NCBI GenBank assembly: GCA_018713485.1
Contig: DVOQ01000079.1
Location: 1 to 41,857 of the forward strand
Direction: 5' to 3'
DNA length: 41,857 nt
Origin: Candidatus Avisuccinivibrio pullicola
GTDB lineage: Bacteria; Pseudomonadota; Gammaproteobacteria; Enterobacterales; Succinivibrionaceae
Part shown: positions 24,474-32,414 of the stretch, in pieces
Numbering within the stretch: the first letter of the stretch is position 1
Layout of the letters: every line of letters begins with the position of its first letter
Notes under the pieces: model-generated
Database searches by the model: none
What the model was told of the DNA's origin: nothing
The model's input: only the letters and a program-made list of their open reading frames with translations
Made by a program: the position numbers and the translations under genes

Positions 24474-26405
24474 CTAGACGCGGCGCGTTTTTTCAGGGAT
24501 CTTGCCTTCACGGAAAGCCTTCAGCAGTTTTCTTAAAGATTCAATATTCTCGCGGATCTCCACCCCCACATCGCAGTCGGCCACCATGCGCCGGCTCTCA
24601 AAGCTTTCCACCTCGTAGGAATCGGACCTGATATCCATATTGCCCTTTAAGGCGTTCTCCAGTCCCGTGAAGGGCCGGTGCGCCTTCAGACGCAGCTCAT
24701 GCGAATTGAAGATGAGGGTATAGCCGGCGATCCCCGTCGTCTTGTGATAGGCGTGGCAGAAGCCGCCGTCAATGACGAGGAGCCTCCCGTTACCGCGTAT
24801 AGGGCTTTCCCCTTCCTTTACGCGGATGGGCGTGTGCCCGTTGATGATATGCCCGCGCTCCGGGTCTAAACGGAACTCCTTTAAAATCATCTTGCACACC
24901 TCTTCCTTGTGGTAGTGGGTGTAGTAATTGTCGCGGGGTTCCTCGTAAATGGAATGATCCTGACACAGGGCCCGCTCAAAGGTCTTGATGACGCGCCCCG
25001 AGAGCGGCGACCATTTGCCGCACCAGAAATACCACATGTAATCGAGGGCATCCTCGTCGCGCTCGGCAAAGCCGCGCCGCGCGATGGCGTCGGCGCGGTC
25101 TAAATAGTCCTTACCCTGCACGAAGCGCCCGTCACAGAAGACGCGCGCGAAGGTGCCGTCGGCGTTTAGGGGAATGCAGCCGTGAAAGAGCAGATTGCCG
25201 TTATAGACGCGGTACATCGAGCCGTGACTGAAAAGAAAGGCGATATGCTTCTGCAGGCGCTTAGAGCCGAGGAAGGCCTGCCTTAACTCATGACAAATCT
25301 GCTCTTCCTCTTCAGAAAGCCTGTAGGGATCGAGCCTGTCGATGGTCGGGAAATCGCACGTCTTTAAGGCATACTCGCGCCCGTCATAGAGCACGGTGCC
25401 CTTTTCATAGTCGATTTTGTCAAGAAAGAGCCTGTCCTGCATGTCAAACTCGTCATGGCGCCTGATGACCGCCCCCTGCAGCTTGAAGACGATGACCGCT
25501 ATGGCTTTGGCAAACTGCGAGATCCCCTCTTCCTTCTGATAGGTTTTCTCGGCGAACATGGCAAGGGAGCGCATCGAGATCCCGTAGCCGTTCTCTAAAA
25601 GCTCATAATTGCCATAGGAGATATTGTTGCGGATGAGGGTTGCGATACACAGAATGGATCCCGCCGCCGCCCCCATCCACAGCATATCGTGATTGCCCCA
25701 TTCGATATCGAGGCTGTGATAGTCCATGAGGGCGTCCATGATGGCATCGGGATGCGCGCCTCTGTCGAAGATATCGCCCACGATATGCAGATGATCGACG
25801 GCGAGACGCTTAATGAGGGCGGCGAGGGAATTGACGAAGTGATGGGCCGAACCCGTCTCGATGATCGAGTCGTAAATGCGCGAGTGATAGCGCTGCCGGT
25901 TATTGTCCTCGTCGGCCTGCGCGTGTAACAGCTCGTCGATGATGTAATTGAACTCGCGCGGAATGGCCTTTCTTACCTTGGAGCGCGTATAGCGCGAGGA
26001 AAGGAACTTGGTAAGCTCAATGAGCTCCCTTAGGGTCTTGCGGTACCATTCCTCACTGAGCCTGCCCTCTTTCTTTAACAGTTCCTGCTTTTCGTGCGGA
26101 TAGTAGATGAGAGTGCAGAGATCGGCCTTATCGCTCTCGCTCATTTCCTTAAAGATGGCGTCCACCTTCTCGCGGATCACCCCCGAGCAGTTATTGAGGA
26201 TATGGAAAAAGGCCTCGTATTCCCCATGCAGATCGGAAATGAAATGCTCCGTGCCCTTGGGCAGGTTTAAAATCGCCTGCAGATTGATGATCTCGGTAAA
26301 GGCCGCGTAGCGGTTGGGATAGTCACGCGCCAGGAGCTCTAAATAGCGCCTTTCAATCTGGGGATTGGTCTCATCAAAAACGTCGGCCGGAGTTCTCGTG
26401 TTCAC
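24474..26405 (-). CDS. fbp: Fructose-1,6-bisphosphatase, class III
   Basis: It hydrolyses fructose 1,6-bisphosphate to fructose 6-phosphate for gluconeogenesis in the cytoplasm. At 643 residues it has the length of the class III (Firmicutes-type) enzyme, unrelated to the ~330-residue class I enzyme of most gammaproteobacteria. The calcineurin-like metallophosphatase motifs are clear: SDLHGEYEAF (about residue 57), VGDIFDRGAHPD (about 215), WGNHDMLW (about 236), and later NGHTPIRVKEGESP and LLVIDGGFCHAYH. The start is GTG at 26405 with AAGGA eight bases upstream. It appears monocistronic. Its presence suggests acquisition from an anaerobic gut neighbour or an old lineage-specific replacement. 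Confidence 0.93.
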   Translation of the reverse strand: MNTRTPADVFDETNPQIERRYLELLARDYPNRYAAFTEIINLQAILNLPKGTEHFISDLHGEYEAFFHILNNCSGVIREKVDAIFKEMSESDKADLCTLIYYPHEKQELLKKEGRLSEEWYRKTLRELIELTKFLSSRYTRSKVRKAIPREFNYIIDELLHAQADEDNNRQRYHSRIYDSIIETGSAHHFVNSLAALIKRLAVDHLHIVGDIFDRGAHPDAIMDALMDYHSLDIEWGNHDMLWMGAAAGSILCIATLIRNNISYGNYELLENGYGISMRSLAMFAEKTYQKEEGISQFAKAIAVIVFKLQGAVIRRHDEFDMQDRLFLDKIDYEKGTVLYDGREYALKTCDFPTIDRLDPYRLSEEEEQICHELRQAFLGSKRLQKHIAFLFSHGSMYRVYNGNLLFHGCIPLNADGTFARVFCDGRFVQGKDYLDRADAIARRGFAERDEDALDYMWYFWCGKWSPLSGRVIKTFERALCQDHSIYEEPRDNYYTHYHKEEVCKMILKEFRLDPERGHIINGHTPIRVKEGESPIRGNGRLLVIDGGFCHAYHKTTGIAGYTLIFNSHELRLKAHRPFTGLENALKGNMDIRSDSYEVESFESRRMVADCDVGVEIRENIESLRKLLKAFREGKIPEKTRRV

Positions 26406-26636
26406 TTTAACTTCCTTAACTTGAATCTGCCTCAGATCTCATCCCTGCCCTGAGGTAACGTCTCATTATAGTAAGCCGTGCGCCTTACGTAAGGAAGAGC
26501 CCCGTCTTTGTGCGAGTATTTTTCCATTTTGTGATGGAGAACTGAAATTTTACTCCATACCGGAAGTGTATCGCCGCGCCCTTTGCAACTCCGCCTCCCC
26601 CTTCGTACAATAGGCTATCTCAACAAGGGAAATACT

Positions 26637-27758
26637 ATGCGCCACACATCGGAAAAATACTTTGAGTTTACGCTCCTTGCCCTCATCCTCGGGATCGGCC
26701 TGCTGCTCTTTTTAGAGGTACGTACCTTCATCAACGGCATCCTCGGGGCGATTACGCTCTATATTCTCTTAAGACGTACCAATTTCCGCCTTGCCCGCCG
26801 CATCGGTCCCGTTAAGGCCGCGTGGCTTATCGTTATCGCCCTGACTTTCTTTATCCTCATTCCCCTAAGCCTTGCCGTATGGTACGCCATTGACCTTATC
26901 GCGGGCTTTGACTTAAGGCCGCAGCTTATCATTGACCGCCTCACCTCCGTCGTACAGTACATCGAGGCGCGCTCGGGTTTTGATCTTATCTCCGAGAACT
27001 CGCTTGCCTTCATCACCTCCCGCGTCACGCGCATTGCCAATCTCCTCATGGCGGGGGTCAACAATTTTGCCATCAATCTCTTTACCGCCCTGCTGCTGCT
27101 CTTTTTCCTTCTCGATGGCGGCATACGCATGGAAAGCTACGTCGCCCGCCTGCTGCCCTTTTCCAGGGAGAACAAGAAAGCCGTCGTCGACCGCATCAAC
27201 CTCATCGTCAAATCCAATGCCATCGGGATCCCTCTTTTAGCTCTCCTGCAGGGCGTGGTCGCCACGGCGGGTTATTCCCTGTGCGGGGTCAATAATGCCC
27301 TGCTCTTTGGTTTAGTGACGGGCTTTGCCTCCATCATCCCCATCGTGGGAACCATGATCGTGTGGATCCCGCTTGCCATCGCGCAGTATTTCGAGGGTAC
27401 GCTCCTTTCCACCGTGGGACTTGTCGCCTACGGCGTCATCATCATCTCGCAGTGCGACAACGTGCTGCGCATGTTCCTGCAGAAGAAGATGGCCAACACC
27501 CATCCGCTCATCACCATCGTGGGCGTGATCGTGGGCCTGCCCCTCTTTGGCTTTATGGGGGTCATTTTCGGCCCGCTCCTGGTGGCTCTCTTCCTGCTCT
27601 TCACCGACATGTTCGCCCGTCAGTACTTAGTCGCGGACGAGGACCTCCCCTTAAGCCTTGGCGCCGGGGCGGAGCAACCGGACCGTCAGCCCGAGGATGC
27701 CCGCTTTGAGGAGGAAAGCGTCAGGGGCGGTAAAGATGACAGCACGGAGCGCTCCTGA
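26637..27758 (+). CDS. AI-2E-family inner-membrane transporter (PerM/TqsA-like)
   Basis: A 373-residue polytopic membrane protein of the AI-2E transporter superfamily, whose members export diverse solutes or serve Na+/H+ exchange; the name does not prove AI-2 transport. I chose the ATG at 26637 with AAGGGAA upstream; the open frame to 26583 lacks a site. Membrane helices occur at about 10-50, 60-85, 145-170, 210-235, 240-265, 270-300 and 310-345. Family signs are FFLLDGGIRM, an LLALLQGVVATAGY segment, GFASIIPIVGTMIVWIP, and NTHPLITIVGVIVGLPLFGFMGVIFGP near the C-terminus. A charged 30-residue tail follows. No operon partner. Confidence 0.88.
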   Translation: MRHTSEKYFEFTLLALILGIGLLLFLEVRTFINGILGAITLYILLRRTNFRLARRIGPVKAAWLIVIALTFFILIPLSLAVWYAIDLIAGFDLRPQLIIDRLTSVVQYIEARSGFDLISENSLAFITSRVTRIANLLMAGVNNFAINLFTALLLLFFLLDGGIRMESYVARLLPFSRENKKAVVDRINLIVKSNAIGIPLLALLQGVVATAGYSLCGVNNALLFGLVTGFASIIPIVGTMIVWIPLAIAQYFEGTLLSTVGLVAYGVIIISQCDNVLRMFLQKKMANTHPLITIVGVIVGLPLFGFMGVIFGPLLVALFLLFTDMFARQYLVADEDLPLSLGAGAEQPDRQPEDARFEEESVRGGKDDSTERS

Positions 27759-27970
27759 CCTTCCACTGTGCAGACAGGGCGCAGATCTGTCCCACCGCGG
27801 TACTGCGCCTCAGATCTTTTCTTGACACTGCCTTTACCTTTTCTGCACACGGTTTTGCATACAGCCTGCTAAAATGGGCTTAAATTCACAGAATATGCGC
27901 CCTTTTTGTCTTATGCTACAAGAGTTTTTAAAGAGCCTTCACACCCCTATACCGAGCTTAAGGATATGAC

Positions 27971-30409
27971 ATGACCGATTTGGTCGCTAAAGAAAGCAAA
28001 CTGCAAAATACCCTGCGCCGCCTTTCCCTCACCGGCTATTTAGGCCTGGCGCTCGCCTTAGCGGCCTTTATCTTCACCCTGTTCACGGTGACGCGCATCT
28101 TTACCGAATCCTATGCCGCCCACGTGCGCTCCTATATCGATCGCTATAAGGAAGCTATCGAGCAGCAGGTAAGCTCCGATTTCAATACTCTGCGCACCAT
28201 CTCGCTCTTCTTTGATCCCGACAATCCCCTGAACCGCACCGTGGTGCGTGAGGCACAGAGCTATAACGGCTTTACCTATATCAATTACTGGGGCACCGAC
28301 GGTTCCTATGGGTATATAGCCGCCCGCGACAGCGAGGATTTCCGCGTACTCTCACTCCCCGATGATGCCCACCGCGAGGTCATCAATCTCGCCCTCTCAG
28401 GTCAGAGCGCCGTGTCCGTGCCCTTCCATTCCTCCACTCTAAAGCGCGATGTCATCGCCTACGCCGTTCCCGTCTATAACCGAAAACACGAAATCAAGGC
28501 CGTGATCTCCGCGGTGAAGGAAATCACCCATTTCAGCGAAATCCTCGAAAACCTGCCCACCAATCTCCACTCCGTCGCCCTCTATTTAAGCGACAGCCAG
28601 GGACATATTTTCGCCGATGACGATCCCGAGTGGCATGAACATGAAATTCACTCCCTTACGGGTCTCGACTTTTTAGGCGGAGCGCAGCGCCTTATCTTAA
28701 AGAACGCCCTGCAGGGCAATGAAAGTGCCACCATCGACTTTATCTGCATCCGTCATGGCGATGAATGCACCATGCAGGTCATTCCCGTCAATGTCAATCA
28801 CTGGAAGATCATCGCCGTCGATCATCCCGATCTCACCGCTGCCCCCGTCTCACATGCCGTAAGAGAACTCACTTTCACGCTGTTCGGGATCTTCGTCATC
28901 ACCCTCGCCATGGGGCTCGTGGTCTTTGCCATGATGCGCCGTAATTACCGCAGGCAGCTGCGCCTGACCCTTACCGATCCCCTGACGGGCGGTTATAACC
29001 TGCCCAAATTCACCCTTGAGCTGCAGCGCCACGGCTATATCCGTGAAAAAAGCAGCACTCTTGTGGTCTTTAACGTGCGTGATTTCCGCTATATCGCCGA
29101 TTTTGCCGGCAAGGAACTCTCCGACAGTCTCCTCACCTATATCTACGGGGAATGTAAGCGTCATCCCCGAATCATCTCCGTCTGTCATGACAGAGACGCC
29201 CTCTTTTACGCTCTCATCCATGAAAGCGACGAAGCGGCCTTACGCGCCCTTCTCACGGAGCTCTTTACCTCCATCTCCAAGGCCTTTAAGCTCTCCTTCT
29301 CGCTGTTTCCGGCCGTCTTTTACGCCGGTGCCGTGCATCCCGGCCAGGAAAGCACCCCGCAGTCCCTCTTCCATCAGGTGCGCTTTGCCCTGAGGTTAAA
29401 TCCCAGAGGCTACAACCATTCCGTAACCTTCTACGATGAGACGGCCTACCGCAAGGAGCTTCTGAACCGCGACATCGAAGGGCGTATGCGCGAGGCGCTC
29501 GCCAGTCACGAGTTCAAGGTCTATCTGCAGCCCAAGTACAGTCTCGCCCTGAAGCGCACCGTCGCCGCCGAGGCCATCGTGCGCTGGGTGCGTCCCGACG
29601 GCTCCGTGGTCATGCCCTCCGATTTCATTCCCCTCTTTGAGCAGAACGGTTTCTGCGCCGAGCTCGATCTCTATATTCTTGAGGAGGTCTGCAGGCAGAT
29701 CCACGAATGGCTTGAAAAAGGCTACCCGCCCCTTCACGTCTCGGTCAATCAGTCCAAGCTCCTGCTCTTCCGCTCCGATTATTTAAGTATCGTGCAGCAT
29801 CTTCTCGATAAATATAAGCTTCCGGCCAGGGTCATCGTCATCGAGGTGCTTGAGACCATCCTCGCCCAGGATCTGCCCACCCTCAATCCCTACTTAAAGA
29901 AACTGCGTCAGGCCGGCCTCTCCATTTCCATGGATGACTTCGGTTCCGGCTATTCCTCGCTCAACATGCTCTCCTCGCTTGAAATCGACGAGATCAAGTT
30001 CGACAAGGATTTCCTCATGGAAAAGGACGAGGAACGCAAGCATAAGAACCGCGTTATCCTAAGTCAGCTTTTAAGCCTCATCCGTGCTCTCAATATCCGT
30101 ACCGTCGTCGAGGGCGTGGAAAACCGCGAGGATCTGCTCTTTTTAAACGACGAGAGCGTGGATTTAGCCCAGGGCTATTATTTCAGCCGCCCCGTCTCCC
30201 TCAGCGAATTTGAGGCCCTGTATCTCCGTCCCGCCGTGGAAGGCCATCCCGCCCCCACAGAGCCCCTGCCGCAGGATCACGAGGCGGCCGCCGCCCCTGG
30301 CCGCGATCGCAGCTATGACGCCACCGACACGGTTAACCGCTGGGATGCAGCCGATCTGCCCTCCTTTAAAACCAGAACTCCCGGGGATGGGCGGGGGCGC
30401 TCCGTTTAA
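27971..30409 (+). CDS. Membrane c-di-GMP phosphodiesterase with Cache-like sensor, degenerate GGDEF and EAL
   Basis: It is predicted to hydrolyse cyclic di-GMP in response to an extracytoplasmic signal. Order: short cytoplasmic N-terminus, membrane helix (about 22-44), ~250-residue periplasmic Cache-like sensor, second helix (about 298-323), GGDEF-like domain (about 335-500), EAL domain (about 505-745), and a proline-rich tail. The GGDEF site reads CHDRDALFYAL, so cyclase activity is not expected. In the EAL domain the key residues are kept: EAIVRW (EAL variant with the metal-binding Glu), SVNQSK, VIEVLE, MDDFGSGYSSL, IKFD, VEGVE and LAQGYYFSRP. It is a close paralogue of the gene at 32415. 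An AAGGA site precedes the start. Confidence 0.9.
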   Translation: MTDLVAKESKLQNTLRRLSLTGYLGLALALAAFIFTLFTVTRIFTESYAAHVRSYIDRYKEAIEQQVSSDFNTLRTISLFFDPDNPLNRTVVREAQSYNGFTYINYWGTDGSYGYIAARDSEDFRVLSLPDDAHREVINLALSGQSAVSVPFHSSTLKRDVIAYAVPVYNRKHEIKAVISAVKEITHFSEILENLPTNLHSVALYLSDSQGHIFADDDPEWHEHEIHSLTGLDFLGGAQRLILKNALQGNESATIDFICIRHGDECTMQVIPVNVNHWKIIAVDHPDLTAAPVSHAVRELTFTLFGIFVITLAMGLVVFAMMRRNYRRQLRLTLTDPLTGGYNLPKFTLELQRHGYIREKSSTLVVFNVRDFRYIADFAGKELSDSLLTYIYGECKRHPRIISVCHDRDALFYALIHESDEAALRALLTELFTSISKAFKLSFSLFPAVFYAGAVHPGQESTPQSLFHQVRFALRLNPRGYNHSVTFYDETAYRKELLNRDIEGRMREALASHEFKVYLQPKYSLALKRTVAAEAIVRWVRPDGSVVMPSDFIPLFEQNGFCAELDLYILEEVCRQIHEWLEKGYPPLHVSVNQSKLLLFRSDYLSIVQHLLDKYKLPARVIVIEVLETILAQDLPTLNPYLKKLRQAGLSISMDDFGSGYSSLNMLSSLEIDEIKFDKDFLMEKDEERKHKNRVILSQLLSLIRALNIRTVVEGVENREDLLFLNDESVDLAQGYYFSRPVSLSEFEALYLRPAVEGHPAPTEPLPQDHEAAAAPGRDRSYDATDTVNRWDAADLPSFKTRTPGDGRGRSV

Positions 30410-30503
30410 GAAGCCGCGTACCTGAGAACTCCCTTTGCTTTTCGGGCCCCGTTTTCAGGGCATAAGGTTAAGGTAAGACGCGTCCCGGGGAGCGCCCTGA
30501 GGC

Positions 30504-32132
30504 TTACGCGCCCTTTTTCTTTGCAGCCGAGAGTAGCCTGTCGCGCTTATCCATGAGCGACTCATAATCCTTTCCAAGGCGCGGCGCACGGGCCTTAACG
30601 CAGCTCCGTCCCCCTGCGGGGCGTTTTTTCCTGCCCGCATCCCTCTTTGCGTCCGCCCTCTCTGAACTCTCCCCCTTAAAGCCCTTAGCCCCCTTACGGG
30701 CTTTTTCCGCCCCGGCCGCATACGTGCCTGCTTCGCGGGCGAAGAGCCTGTCTTCATAATAAATGCCGTTAGCGGTCAGATCCTTTAGCACCGAACGCGC
30801 CCGCGTCACCGCCACGTAGTAAAGATTGAGCTCCTGCTCGAAGGCCTCGGGACTCATGGCCTCCTTATCCTTATGCGTGAGAGACAGATAGGCCGCTGGC
30901 AGATCAGGAAAATCATCATGCAATGTCACCGCGTCCCATTCAAGGCCCTTGGCGCTGTGCGCCGTGGTCAGAACATGCAGGGCGTCAGTCTGTCTGTCAA
31001 GCGTCAGGGCGCGCTCGCGGATCTTTCTGAGATCGCCTCCCCACTTGTCGATGAGCTTTAGGGCCCCGCTGACCTCGAAATCGTGGCAGTCCTCGGCATA
31101 ATCGGCCAGCTCTCCCGTCCCGTCAAACTTGCAAAGCCATTTATAGGCAGGCTCGATGTCCGCTTTGCGTCCTTCCTTAAAGGCCAGCACGCTCATGGTG
31201 CCCGCGAACACCGCCTCGGCCGGACGGGTCAGACGGTAATCCTTTAAACGGGCAGGGTGCACCGCAGCGATACGCTCCACGATCCCCGCATTGGTACGGG
31301 CGATAAGCGCCTCGCTCTGCACCTTTGTCACGGGACGGGCCTTCGAGGTCATGGGAATGAGGAACTGCCGGTCCGGCGCATAGCGCTGCAGGAAAAAATT
31401 TGCCCGGTCGAGAATGGTCTGCTCCGAACGGAACGAACAGCTCAGATGCACGGTGCGCGCCGCCCTGATCTGTCTTAGGGCATTGACCGCCCCGCGAAAG
31501 GCGTAGATCCCCTGATGGCTGTCGCCCACCACGATCTTGCGGCAGGGATTATCCATAAAGATCGCCATGGTCACGGCATTGGTATCCTGCGCCTCATCAA
31601 GGAGCACGCAGTCGTGATTGCGGAACTTGGGCTGAAACTCCAGCTGATAGCGCTTTAGATAATAGTCATGGGTTAAGGGCAGTTCCCCTTTTTTTACCGC
31701 CTCCAGAATGCGCTCCACCTGGGGAGGCGCCTCCGTCAGCGCGGACTGCAGGTAGGCGCGGTACTGCCTGAGAATATCGGTAAGTTCCCGCTGTGTTTTG
31801 CCGGGGAAAAGCTTTTCAATATCAAAGACGCGGTACTCGCGTGCGGCGAGATTACGTACCGCCTCCCTGCCATAGGCATAGATATACCAGTGATAGGCAA
31901 GAGAGTGCGTGGTAAAGATTCTGACGTTGGGCGGAAAGCGCCTGCGCGCCTCCTCCACGATGGCGCGGTTAAAGGCGAGGTAGAGAAAGCGCCATTCAGG
32001 CCTTGATTTGGCGATCTCAATCAGGGTTGAGGTCTTTCCTGAACCTGCGCAGGCCTCAATTTTGAGGATCTCCCCTTCCTTTAACTCTGCGGCCGCCCTG
32101 AGAGCCGCCTCCTGTTCCTCGGTTAGCGCCAT
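30504..32132 (-). CDS. UvrD/Rep-type superfamily 1A DNA helicase
   Basis: A cytoplasmic ATP-dependent 3'-5' DNA helicase-like protein, about 542 residues, shorter than UvrD or Rep (about 670-720). It is closest in layout to the compact Fbh1-like group. Motifs in order: LTEEQEAAL (Q motif), ACAGSGKT (Walker A), AFNRA, TTHSLAYH, LLDEAQDT (Walker B), VGDSHQGIYAFRGA (motif III), SCSFRS (motif IV), TAHSAKGLEWDAV (motif V) and LNLYYVAVTRAR (motif VI). The last ~80 residues are very rich in Lys and Arg and may bind nucleic acid. I chose the ATG at 32132, which has AGGA eight bases upstream; an in-frame ATG at 32168 is less well supported. It is antisense between the two EAL paralogues. Specific role is unknown. 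Confidence 0.88.
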   Translation of the reverse strand: MALTEEQEAALRAAAELKEGEILKIEACAGSGKTSTLIEIAKSRPEWRFLYLAFNRAIVEEARRRFPPNVRIFTTHSLAYHWYIYAYGREAVRNLAAREYRVFDIEKLFPGKTQRELTDILRQYRAYLQSALTEAPPQVERILEAVKKGELPLTHDYYLKRYQLEFQPKFRNHDCVLLDEAQDTNAVTMAIFMDNPCRKIVVGDSHQGIYAFRGAVNALRQIRAARTVHLSCSFRSEQTILDRANFFLQRYAPDRQFLIPMTSKARPVTKVQSEALIARTNAGIVERIAAVHPARLKDYRLTRPAEAVFAGTMSVLAFKEGRKADIEPAYKWLCKFDGTGELADYAEDCHDFEVSGALKLIDKWGGDLRKIRERALTLDRQTDALHVLTTAHSAKGLEWDAVTLHDDFPDLPAAYLSLTHKDKEAMSPEAFEQELNLYYVAVTRARSVLKDLTANGIYYEDRLFAREAGTYAAGAEKARKGAKGFKGESSERADAKRDAGRKKRPAGGRSCVKARAPRLGKDYESLMDKRDRLLSAAKKKGA

Positions 32133-32312
32133 GTTTCGTCCTGTTGTCTTTACGCTCTTCATATCCATAGCTTGGCTTGCCGCTTAATATGATACGGGTT
32201 TTACCGCCGCTTTTTAAGCTATTCCGCTGTCCAGCAGGATATAAAGTTTGAGGTACCTAGCATTTTCTGTTTTTTTGTCAGTCTGCCGTGCTCAATTTAA
32301 CGGTCAGACGCC

Positions 32313-32318
32313 TATAAT
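32313..32318 (+). promoter_or_regulatory. Candidate -10 box for the second EAL gene
   Basis: A perfect TATAAT lies about 100 bases before the ATG at 32415. No good -35 box stands at the normal distance, and an imperfect inverted repeat (32281-32288 with 32301-32309) overlaps that zone and could be an operator. Confidence 0.45.
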
Positions 32319-32353
32319 GAGGGCGTTCACTTGCTGAGAAGGAGAGATCCGGA

Positions 32354-32380
32354 GTGCCTTTATTGCTGCTAAAGGTCTGA
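32354..32380 (+). CDS. Possible leucine-rich leader peptide
   Basis: A GTG preceded by AAGGAGA opens an 8-codon frame (CCT, four different leucine codons, Lys, Val, stop), out of frame with the EAL gene at 32415. The downstream ATG itself has no visible Shine-Dalgarno, so translation of this short frame could matter. It may be chance. Confidence 0.25.
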   Translation: MPLLLLKV

Positions 32381-32414
32381 GCTTAAGAGATCTCGAACGA
32401 TAACAACGATAACA

